Source: Oribacterium sp. (lineage in GTDB: Bacteria > Bacillota_A > Clostridia > Lachnospirales > Lachnospiraceae). From it: DNA of 10,732 bases. Shown one piece after another: positions 1-6,994 of this stretch. The DNA lies in assembly GCA_017940955.1 (NCBI GenBank), contig JAGAXP010000114.1:1-10732 (forward strand), written 5' to 3'. The position numbers were made by a program, and so were the translations under genes. Position 1 is the first letter of the stretch; every line of letters starts with the position of its first letter. The notes beneath the pieces are model-generated. The model ran no database searches. It worked only from the letters and a program-made list of their open reading frames with translations, and was not told the DNA's origin.

Positions 1-1
1 A

Positions 2-391
2 TATGTATATCCGGCAATATTTACAAAAGAGGAAAACGGTCTATATTCAGTGGACTTCCCGGATATTAAGGGATGCGTGACTTGTGGTGATGATTTAGCG
101 GATGCGCTTTATATGGCGCAGGATGTTCTCGCTTTTACACTTTATGATTACGAAAGAGATAAGAAAAAAGTGCCGGTGCCTTCAGATCCCGATAGTATAG
201 AAGTGCCAAGTGGTTCGTTTGTTAATTGCGTTCTTTGCGATACATTGGAATATCAAAAAAGAAATAATAATAAAGCTGTGAAAAAAACACTTTCTATTCC
301 GGAGTGGCTTAATGAATTAGCTATCAATGCAGGAGTTAATTTTTCTCAGGTATTGCAGGACGCTCTTAAATCCCAATTGAATGTTGAATGA
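2..391 (+). CDS. hicB: HicB-family antitoxin, 5' end outside window
   Basis: The reading frame is open from the left edge and ends with TGA at 389-391, giving 129 visible residues; the true start lies upstream, so the GTG at 50 is only an internal codon. The N-terminal part has the HicB pattern: YPAIF, then GLYSVDFPDIKGCVTCGDDLADAL, that is, a PDxxGCxTxGDxxxEA-type strand-helix block. The C-terminal part, KKTLSIPEWLNELA followed by GVNFSQVLQDAL, matches the ribbon-helix-helix-like DNA-binding tail of clostridial HicB proteins. HicB neutralises the mRNA-cleaving toxin HicA and represses its own operon. No hicA is visible; it would be expected just upstream, outside the window, or it may be lost. 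An orphan HicB-like protein cannot be excluded. Confidence 0.88.
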   Translation, partial: YVYPAIFTKEENGLYSVDFPDIKGCVTCGDDLADALYMAQDVLAFTLYDYERDKKKVPVPSDPDSIEVPSGSFVNCVLCDTLEYQKRNNNKAVKKTLSIPEWLNELAINAGVNFSQVLQDALKSQLNVE

Positions 392-420
392 GTAATTTGA
401 ATTGAGGACGGGAGATAATG

Positions 421-446
421 TTAATTTTCCAAATGATTAACTCGCG
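421..446 (+). repeat. 26-bp imperfect direct repeat, copy 1
   Basis: This segment matches 9741-9766 at 22 of 26 positions by eye, with the shared core AAATGATTAACT. It begins 30 nt after the hicB stop and lies just before the hairpin and the transposase remnant. It may be the left end of the insertion element or a recombination repeat flanking the defence genes. I found no convincing inverted copy after the transposase at 1715, so the terminal-repeat reading is unproven. Confidence 0.5.
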
Positions 447-458
447 AAATAAACATTG

Positions 459-508
459 AAAAAACCACGGATCTACATGCCCTATGAATTTTGGGGCAAA
501 TCCGTGGT
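459..508 (-). terminator. Hairpin with a U-tract in the minus direction
   Basis: Perfect 9-bp arms ACCACGGAT (464-472) and ATCCGTGGT (500-508) enclose a second pairing, TGCCC (478-482) with GGGCA (494-498). Read on the minus strand, the stem is followed by a run of six T, the hallmark of an intrinsic terminator. On the plus strand only AAAATTATAG follows. No minus-strand gene ends here, so it probably belongs to the insertion element as an insulating structure upstream of the transposase. Confidence 0.55.
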
Positions 509-551
509 AAAATTATAGAGAGTTAAATAACGCTATGAAGAAGGAGGCGGT

Positions 552-1715
552 ATGTTCTTAAAGGAACTTGTTCCAATACCAAAAGACGAGAAGGGAATTT
601 CGAAGAAAACCATCGATGGTGTAACTTACGTTTATTACACATACGATAGACACTATGATCCTAAGAAGAAATATACAGTTGGAAGTCTGACATCCATAGG
701 TAAGTGCGAGAGCCGCGACAGCGACATGATGTATCCCAATACAAACTACCTTAAGTACTTTCCGGATGCGGAGGTTCCGGAAACCAGGAATATATCTGAG
801 CGAAGCGGTGTATTAAAGGTTGGACCGTATCTGGCAATAAAGAAGATAGCTGAAGATTACCATCTGGATGATATGCTGGCCGATATCTTAGGTGAAGATG
901 CTGGTCTATTCCTTGACCTGGCAACATACAGCATTATCGCTGAGAACAATGCGAATCAGTATTATCCTGATTATGCATTTGATCATCCTTTGTTTACCAA
1001 AGCGATGAGGATATACAGCGATTCTGAAGTGAGCGATTTCATCAATAGCATTAGCCAGTCGCAGGTAGTGGAGTTTCTGAGCCGGTGGAATCTGCAGCAT
1101 GATCGCAGGCAGAAGATTTATATTTCATATGATTCGATTGATGAGGATTGTGAAGACGGAGACATTGGCCTGGTGGAGTATGGACATGAAAAAGATGATC
1201 GGGGGAAGGCGATAGTAAATTGTGATACAGGTGATGGCGGTATTGTTATCATCACGGCACAAAGTATGACTGCAAAAGAAGCATTGGAACTATATAAGAA
1301 TAGGTGCGCTGCAGAAAAACTATTATTACAGAGTAAGGTTTATATTCAACCGGATTATGATGGATGGAAGCTTGATGCTCTGAATGGTGCAGAAGAGTAT
1401 AGGAGTTTCAGGGTATTGTCTGAGGAATCCTTGCATGAGACGATTCTGATTGAATTTGTGGCTCTTATTATAAGGAATAGGCTTTATGGGCTGATGAAGG
1501 AATATGTGAAGGAAACGGGGAGTGAAGAGAGTTACTTTACGGTTCCGGATGCTATGAGGGAGCTTGGGAAGGTGGAGATGGTGCGGCAGGTTGATGGGGA
1601 GTATAGACTTGAACGTGGGGTGACGGGAGTGTGTAGGGAGGTGTTTAAGGCGGTTGGGATTAACGATGTACATATTAGAGCGGGGGTGAGGGAGATTAAG
1701 GTGAGGTTAAAGTAG
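552..1715 (+). pseudogene. IS4/IS1634-like transposase with internal in-frame deletion
   Basis: The 387-aa frame has a strong GGAGG ribosome binding site (about 543-547) and recognisable ends of an IS1634-like (IS4 superfamily) DDE transposase. The N-terminal half runs to YDSIDED (first catalytic Asp near residue 194) and GLVEYGHEKDDRGKAIVN (about 206-223). It then jumps to IITAQSMTAKEALELYKNRCAAEK (about 233-256), which carries the final Y-R-E signature (R251, E255), followed by EFVALIIRNRLY. Full-length relatives are usually about 550-590 aa. The segment with the second catalytic Asp (DRGYF block) and the long beta-rich insertion, roughly 180-200 residues, is missing between about residues 223 and 232. 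The open frame has survived but transposition activity is very unlikely. The last third uses many GGG and AGG codons, unlike the rest. It separates hicB from the defence genes. Confidence 0.8.
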
Positions 1716-1779
1716 GCTGAGATTACATGAGAATAATACAGATGAAGAAAGCAAGTAACTAAAAGGTAAGGGTTATCAA

Positions 1780-1807
1780 TTGTACTCACAAAATAAGACA
1801 GTATGAT
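1780..1807 (+). promoter_or_regulatory. Sigma-A-type promoter of the defence operon
   Basis: TTGTAC (1780-1785) and TATGAT (1802-1807) are separated by 16 nt. The -10 differs from consensus at one base; the -35 keeps the TTG. Transcription would start near 1814, about 50 nt before the ATG at 1865. It is the best candidate for the four downstream plus-strand genes, though a second weak promoter may exist before 2651. Confidence 0.5.
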
Positions 1808-1822
1808 ATACTGTAACTGTAT
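1798..1822. promoter_or_regulatory. Palindromic operator overlapping the -10 box
   Basis: ACAGTAT-GAT-ATACTGT (1798-1814) is a perfect inverted repeat with 7-bp arms and a 3-nt centre. The hexamer ACTGTA at its right arm (1810-1815) is repeated immediately in tandem (1816-1821). The palindrome covers the -10 box and the expected start site, the classic position for a repressor. No regulator gene is visible nearby. There is no T-run after it, so it is not a terminator. Confidence 0.5.
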
Positions 1823-1864
1823 GAATATGTACATTTTGTTTTCGGGTATAAAGGGAGTGTGAGC

Positions 1865-2434
1865 ATGATAAATGAAACAGAATTTCTACTTCAATACATG
1901 GAACATTTCAATATGCATTACAAACTTCTCCTGCGGAGATATAAGCGCTTTATGGAGATTGATGATATCCACAGTACAGATATCGATGTGATAACCTATC
2001 TTGATATAATAATTGTTCAATTGAGAGCGATGTGTATAGAAAGAGCTGATCTGAAAAAGAACTATACAGCACAAAATCTGCTTCGTTTAATGAAACGTGA
2101 TGATCTTGCTCAGAAGATTGACGATATGCTTGCTGAACAATTTTTTTCGTATCGTGATAACTGCGATATTCGAAAAGCACTGAAGATATTGGCTGACAAC
2201 TATATTTGCCATTATGATGCCTTTGAAGATGATGGAATTGCGTGGGCAGAGATAATCGAGAAGCAATTACGGAATCCTTATGATGAACACAACCTTGGAT
2301 ACATTATGAGAACCGTAATTGATTGTATCGGTGAAGGACTATCACTTGAGACACTTATGAATGCCATCGGTGCGGAAGATGATATTGAGGAAGAAGATAT
2401 TTCAGAAGATGGCAAAAGCGAGAGAGAACACTGA
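1865..2434 (+). CDS. Helical protein, possible degenerate HEPN/AbiU2-like, RADAR-associated
   Basis: I chose ATG 1865 (189 aa) because GGGAG at 1853-1857 lies 7 nt upstream; the GTG at 1859 abuts that site. The protein is predicted mostly alpha-helical and soluble, with no membrane segment. Residues about 43-125 resemble the layout of AbiU2-type HEPN proteins: a helix with ITYLDIIIVQLRAMCIERAD, a loop with ..YTAQNLLRLMK, and a later helix ending ILADNYICHYDAF. A HEPN nuclease would have an R-x4-6-H motif here; H116 fits but the expected Arg about six residues before it is Ala, so nuclease activity is doubtful. The tail (about 169-189) is strongly acidic. It is the first gene after the operator promoter and lies 216 nt before the next gene. 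It is not SLATT or Csx27, the known RADAR membrane accessories. The family assignment is weak; the gene itself is convincing. Confidence 0.8.
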   Translation: MINETEFLLQYMEHFNMHYKLLLRRYKRFMEIDDIHSTDIDVITYLDIIIVQLRAMCIERADLKKNYTAQNLLRLMKRDDLAQKIDDMLAEQFFSYRDNCDIRKALKILADNYICHYDAFEDDGIAWAEIIEKQLRNPYDEHNLGYIMRTVIDCIGEGLSLETLMNAIGAEDDIEEEDISEDGKSEREH

Positions 2435-2650
2435 TAAATTTCACTAGTGGTAGGGGGTTTCTATTAAGTTAGTTAATTGTAATAAACACATAGATATGAT
2501 ATATTGAAAATTAATTGAATCTTTAAACAAGTTATCGATATCAAGAAAATTCCCATAAATACTGAGATTTTGCGATTTGTATGATGTAAAGTATTTTTAT
2601 GCAGATATCTTTGTAAATCCGGATTTAGGGAGTTAAGTAAATGTGGATAT
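2435..2650 (+). other. 216-nt leader between the first two defence genes
   Basis: This AT-rich spacer has no coding frame of note and no clear terminator. It contains short palindromes (CACTAGTG at 2442-2449, TATCGATA at 2533-2540), a possible weak promoter (TTAATT 2473-2478, 16 nt, TATGAT 2495-2500) and an AGGGAG Shine-Dalgarno sequence at 2627-2632. Its length suggests that the downstream three genes may have their own promoter, but the -35 match is poor. Confidence 0.35.
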
Positions 2651-2682
2651 ATGGATTTCAAGTCGATTCGGGAAATAATTGA
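2641..2682 (+). CDS. Possible 13-codon leader ORF overlapping the next start
   Basis: ATG 2641 lies 8 nt after AGGGAG (2627-2632), an ideal spacing, and opens a 13-codon frame, MWIYGFQVDSGNN, that stops at 2680-2682. The long gene downstream starts at ATG 2651 in another frame, 18 nt from the same site, which is too far for normal initiation. The mini-ORF may be a translational control element, or the region may hold a sequence error. Real translation is unproven. Confidence 0.3.
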   Translation: MWIYGFQVDSGNN

Positions 2683-4546
2683 AAATATTTTTGAAGAAGA
2701 TCAGGATCAGATCAAAAAGCTAGAGAAATGGTATATTTATACTTTGTCTCATGAATGGGAGTATGTAGTGCATGTGGTGCGTAGAAGCTATATACTCTCG
2801 CTTGTGATGGAAAAATATACTAAATATGAAATGCAGGATTCAGAGAATACCATTTATCTTACAGATGGAGCTCTTTTAAATCTGGCAAACACATTTGCAA
2901 TCGAATATGCTGAAAATCATAGATTTCCATTAACTCTTCTATGCGATGATATTATGATCCACGGAAGAAATGTAAACTCGGTATTGTCAGAGTTGGAAAG
3001 TGGGATATGTCGATACCTGGACACGCACGACAACGTTTATAATAGACTGGATGTACAGAAGAGTCTTGCAGAAGCAATAGTAATTAATGTATTCGCGAAA
3101 AGACAGGATTCTAATTTGTTGCTTTCAAGATATAGGAAATGCGTACGTACTTTGCAGATAGTGGATGTTACGACTTGTCATATGCTTTCTGATCGTGTTT
3201 CTCGTCTGGTATCATTGTCAGGAGAGGCAAATGCTTCATATATTCCATCGTTAAAGTTAGATCGAATTAGATCCTCTGACGTTAGACAAAACAATAGGTT
3301 AATACGTACTAACTATCAAGGCATCGAAGAGTATGCTGATATCGGATTTTTGATGAATTCTACAGGTGATGTTGTGGCGGTTATTACTACCCGTTTTATA
3401 AAGGCAACACGTCATAATAAATTACGTGCTATTCCATATGTATTTTTGCCTTCATTGTCTGAAAGAGAGATACTCAGATTAAATGAGGAAATTTCTAGAA
3501 TTATTGAGGACAGAGAGTATAAGTACTTGTCTTCTGATATCATGAATCCTAAGCGGATTGGCTCATTAAGGACATGCAGTGAATGGATTACGATGGTTTT
3601 GTCTCTTGCCGTTCTTTCTGATTATACTCAAAATAGTGACATAGACCTTTATGATACGATAGAGGTTGATGAGATTATAAAACTGACACGAAATTACATA
3701 TCTGAAGCATATGATGAAGATGAAACCTTTAAGGCTTTATGCGAGATGTTATATTCTCCTCCTATTGGAAATTTGAAAAACCTTTTTGAAATTCTTGAAA
3801 GAGTCATTGAGCCTGGAAACATACTTTTCAGATTAAATAAACATGCTGAAGAATATAGTGAAGATCAAATAAAGGAATGGCTTGAAAACCTGATATATAA
3901 TGGCAGTGTTTTGGATGAAAAGCAGGCAAATGATTTATCAAAAGGGGGACCGTTTGTACTTGAAACAATTAATAGAAAGTTTGTTAGGCAAATTGAAGAG
4001 ATTTTTGAGATTTTGGGTGCAAGATTTAATCATCAAGATGCCAAAACTATGATTGCTTTCTTTCTCCAAATGATGGATGCAGGTAGCATCGGGATATCGG
4101 CATTGGATATATCTACAGATGGAGAAATGAGGGGATATATGCAGCTTTGTAGGGCTGCTGAACAATCATTGGCGATATATCCGGCTCGTCTCGGAACATT
4201 GTTGCCATTAGCGATCGAATCATATTCATTTTGTAGATCACGAGGACGTGATTACGTAGACAATCTGGAGAGCTTTAGAAAAAGCCGGTTTTATTGTGGA
4301 GAAAATATTGAAGAGCTGATAAGATTCACCGACATCCTAAACTTTTACGGGGAAAGTCCGGCGGATTGGGATTTTTCTGTGTATACACGATCAATAGATA
4401 TAGATATTTTTTCTGTAGCTTATCAGAATGAGATAAGAGAATTAAAACGTGAGGCAAATATACGCGTTTCGAATTACAGAAAATTTGTAGGAATAGAAAA
4501 AGGAAATGTGCGTTATGTCAGGAACCATCAAGATAATCAAGGGTAG
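2651..4546 (+). CDS. 631-aa RADAR-linked protein with PRTase-like PRPP motif
   Basis: I do not recognise the whole protein. Near the N terminus, residues 94-110 read LTLLCDDIMIHGRNVNS. Hydrophobic strand, two acidic residues (D99, D100), hydrophobics and a Gly-containing loop form the PRPP-binding pattern of type I phosphoribosyltransferases. Upstream TDGALLNLANTFA (71-83) could be the earlier loop-helix, and EAIVINVFAK (141-150) the following strand. The loop has HGRN where classical enzymes have TG-T/S-T, so binding may be altered. Residues about 210-270 seem to form a mixed alpha/beta region and the C-terminal half is mostly helical. No membrane segment is apparent. ATG 2651 is the only credible start in frame, because a stop at 2582-2584 closes the frame and no other start codon lies between. 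Its 3' end overlaps rdrA by 32 nt, implying translational coupling and a shared function. The PRTase assignment is an inference from one motif. Confidence 0.85.
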   Translation: MDFKSIREIIENIFEEDQDQIKKLEKWYIYTLSHEWEYVVHVVRRSYILSLVMEKYTKYEMQDSENTIYLTDGALLNLANTFAIEYAENHRFPLTLLCDDIMIHGRNVNSVLSELESGICRYLDTHDNVYNRLDVQKSLAEAIVINVFAKRQDSNLLLSRYRKCVRTLQIVDVTTCHMLSDRVSRLVSLSGEANASYIPSLKLDRIRSSDVRQNNRLIRTNYQGIEEYADIGFLMNSTGDVVAVITTRFIKATRHNKLRAIPYVFLPSLSEREILRLNEEISRIIEDREYKYLSSDIMNPKRIGSLRTCSEWITMVLSLAVLSDYTQNSDIDLYDTIEVDEIIKLTRNYISEAYDEDETFKALCEMLYSPPIGNLKNLFEILERVIEPGNILFRLNKHAEEYSEDQIKEWLENLIYNGSVLDEKQANDLSKGGPFVLETINRKFVRQIEEIFEILGARFNHQDAKTMIAFFLQMMDAGSIGISALDISTDGEMRGYMQLCRAAEQSLAIYPARLGTLLPLAIESYSFCRSRGRDYVDNLESFRKSRFYCGENIEELIRFTDILNFYGESPADWDFSVYTRSIDIDIFSVAYQNEIRELKREANIRVSNYRKFVGIEKGNVRYVRNHQDNQG

Positions 4547-6974
4547 TGAGTATCAGATTCGTGCTATGAACAAAATAGACACAGAAGATATTTTTGTTCC
4601 CGCATACAAAAGAGCTATAGAGATAGTACACGAGATATGTCGAGAGGAAGAATTAAAAAAAGATAATGCTGGCGCTCGTGTTCATAACATTGTGGTTTTT
4701 TCTTCTGGCAGAGGTCAGGGAAAGACAAGTGCACTGTGCACGTTTTCTAGATTTTTGGCGGATTATAATAACCAAAAGAAGTTGTTGGACATTGTTGATG
4801 AGAAAATGTACAGATTTTATGTACTGCCTCATATGATTGATCCGGCTGCATTAAAATCAGGAGAATCTGTAACAGGCATTTTTTTATCTAGGCTTTATGC
4901 GGATTTTAAAAGCAGGATAGACCGATATGTTTCATTAGGAATTGGCAGACTAGATCACAATAAGATAGATGATATCAGAATGCTTTTTTCACGTTGTTTA
5001 AGAAATGTTCGCAATGTGGATGGAACAAGTCGTCATGTCGGAGAGTTTGATGAGGATGAGCTGGATATACTGTTTGGTACCGGAGATGGCGGAGATCTGC
5101 GAAACCATATAGAAGAGTTGATTGATAAGTATCTAAAATTTGTTGCAGATCTTGATAATTCCGATTCTGGATCAGATAAAAGATATCTAGTTGTAAAGAT
5201 TGATGATGCTGATCTGGCAATGGGCAAGACATATCAGGTATGCGAAGATGTGCGGAATTATTTGTGCGTCAATAAATTGATAATACTAATGGCCGCGGAT
5301 TTCAGACAGATGGAATATGCGGTTGAGCAGGAATATATGCAGCAATATAGCATCATGTTAAACAGTCAGACCGAAATGGTAAGAGAACAGTTTATTCATG
5401 AGTGCCATAGAATGGCATCAAAATATCTTGAGAAGTCTTTTCCTGAGGGTCATCGATTGTTTCTTCCCAAAATAGAAGAATTGTTGCTGGAAAATCGCAA
5501 CGGGGTACGGCTGTCATATATTGATGATAGTGGCAAGGAACCCTATGATATTCTTGAAGGCATTGTCAACAATCATTCTGTGCAGGAACAGTTATCAGCA
5601 TTTCTATATTCTCGAACAGGAATAGTACTGGTTCCTAAAAACGGTGGAAGACATTACTTTATGCCGCGTACGTTTAGAGAACTGTCTCACTTTTTAAAAT
5701 TGGTGGGGGATTTGCATAATATAGAAGACATTGCAAAAGCCTTTTCTGGAAAGCCCGGGACAAAAGATGAGACTGGCCAAAAGGATCGTCTAATTATAGT
5801 GGAGAATATTCGTAGCGTTAGGAGATATTTTTGTGAGTATTGGTGTCAGAGTCATCTGAGAGAGGAATATGAAAGAGTTATATGGGATCTTTGTGAACTT
5901 GTACCTTGGGATAGCGAGTTTCAAAATGATATTGTAAGAAGGCTTGAGGATTATCGGTTAAATGTAAATAATAAAACGGATATCAAAAATAATGGGGACA
6001 GCAGTGAGGGTTATTGCCATCATTATAGGAAGGCATTTGCAAATATTGCTAAAGATTACGAGGGTACCCGTCATGGGAACCTGTTTATCAATGCACTTAA
6101 AATGTATTTTACATTACAGTTGAATATGTGGGCTGCATATGGCTGGGATAAACCGGAAGAAATGGCTGCACTTGGACGGTTTATCAGGCATAGTTTTCCT
6201 ATATCTGATAAGACGTTCAGAGCCGGAATTGTTTTTACAAGTGATGAAGATGATCAGATCAATCCTATGAAGTTTGATATTCCAGATGTAGATGATATGG
6301 AAAGTCTGGATGGATGGAATCAATGGAACCATCGATGTATGGAAGAGGATGATCAAACCAAGGTGAACTATTACGATATTTTTAAAAATGTTTTCATACA
6401 TCCCGATTATGCTCTAGAGATTATTTCGACGGATGTGCCTGTCCCTATGGACATAGGAGATTTTAACGATATAACCGTAGGAAGTAATAGTATACAAGCA
6501 AATCTGCAATTAGCAAATAAAACAAATATTTATGCTGCCATAAAAGAGCTGCTGGTAAATAGTGATGTTCAGGATTTATGCGAGACAGCTATTGAAAAGT
6601 TTACTAAAGAAAAAACCAAAATTGATTTAGATGAAAAGAAGATTTTTTCCCTAGAGGGATATTATTCCAAGTTTTGTGTCGCGTTAAAAAATGCATGTAA
6701 AAATTCACCTGGAGTTTTAAGTAAGGTGGATCCTTTTGAGGGGTACTTGAAGAGGGTTATTCTTGATCGGAATATTTATAGGACCTTGTTTGTGAAGCGA
6801 CTGAAAGATATAAGTAACCTTTGCAAAGATTATAAGGCGTTGAGGGATGAACTGGAACCTTCAGATGAAATAATAATAGAAACTGATATTCCCGAGAAAC
6901 AAACAAATGGAGTCGAGCATAATGATCCTGAAATAAAAGAGTCAAAAGTAAAACTGCAAAAAAAGCAAATTTGA
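4515..6974 (+). CDS. rdrA: RADAR P-loop ATPase RdrA
   Basis: This 819-aa cytoplasmic protein has Walker A GRGQGKTS (about 65-72, with K70 and T71) and Walker B LVVKIDDADL (about 215-224, acidic D220 and D221). A KAP-like strand LIILMAADFRQ (about 245-255) and a lid segment MPRTFRELSHFL (about 373-384) follow. KYLEKSFPEGHRLFLP (293-308) is also typical of KAP-like ATPases. The size and its position directly before a giant adenosine deaminase identify it as RdrA. In RADAR, RdrA forms a ring-shaped ATPase that associates with RdrB and is needed for defence. ATG 4515 is preferred because AGGA at 4501-4504 lies 10 nt upstream; ATG 4506, three codons earlier, is almost on top of that site. It overlaps the preceding gene and ends 20 nt before rdrB. 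The C-terminal 30 residues are charged and probably disordered. A divergent ATPase of another deaminase system is the only serious alternative. Confidence 0.87.
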   Translation: MSGTIKIIKGSEYQIRAMNKIDTEDIFVPAYKRAIEIVHEICREEELKKDNAGARVHNIVVFSSGRGQGKTSALCTFSRFLADYNNQKKLLDIVDEKMYRFYVLPHMIDPAALKSGESVTGIFLSRLYADFKSRIDRYVSLGIGRLDHNKIDDIRMLFSRCLRNVRNVDGTSRHVGEFDEDELDILFGTGDGGDLRNHIEELIDKYLKFVADLDNSDSGSDKRYLVVKIDDADLAMGKTYQVCEDVRNYLCVNKLIILMAADFRQMEYAVEQEYMQQYSIMLNSQTEMVREQFIHECHRMASKYLEKSFPEGHRLFLPKIEELLLENRNGVRLSYIDDSGKEPYDILEGIVNNHSVQEQLSAFLYSRTGIVLVPKNGGRHYFMPRTFRELSHFLKLVGDLHNIEDIAKAFSGKPGTKDETGQKDRLIIVENIRSVRRYFCEYWCQSHLREEYERVIWDLCELVPWDSEFQNDIVRRLEDYRLNVNNKTDIKNNGDSSEGYCHHYRKAFANIAKDYEGTRHGNLFINALKMYFTLQLNMWAAYGWDKPEEMAALGRFIRHSFPISDKTFRAGIVFTSDEDDQINPMKFDIPDVDDMESLDGWNQWNHRCMEEDDQTKVNYYDIFKNVFIHPDYALEIISTDVPVPMDIGDFNDITVGSNSIQANLQLANKTNIYAAIKELLVNSDVQDLCETAIEKFTKEKTKIDLDEKKIFSLEGYYSKFCVALKNACKNSPGVLSKVDPFEGYLKRVILDRNIYRTLFVKRLKDISNLCKDYKALRDELEPSDEIIIETDIPEKQTNGVEHNDPEIKESKVKLQKKQI

Positions 6975-6994
6975 TCAGTTAACGGGGGTTCATT

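Noticed and set aside
50..391. HicB starting at GTG 50
   Set aside because: Coding signal (YPAIFTKEENGLYS) extends upstream in frame to the window edge and belongs to the HicB fold, so the start lies outside.
1765..1790. Right-end inverted repeat matching 421-446
   Set aside because: GGTTATCAATTG only loosely resembles the complement and needs a gap, so it is too weak to call.
1798..1814. Intrinsic terminator of the transposase gene
   Set aside because: The stem is short and AT-rich with no T-run, and it coincides with a -10 box, so an operator is a better reading.
1326..1834. Minus-strand frames opposite the transposase
   Set aside because: They are low-complexity shadows with no family resemblance and lie opposite a recognisable transposase.
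4975..5232. Minus-strand frames inside rdrA
   Set aside because: They lie opposite conserved ATPase sequence, lack credible ribosome binding sites and look random.
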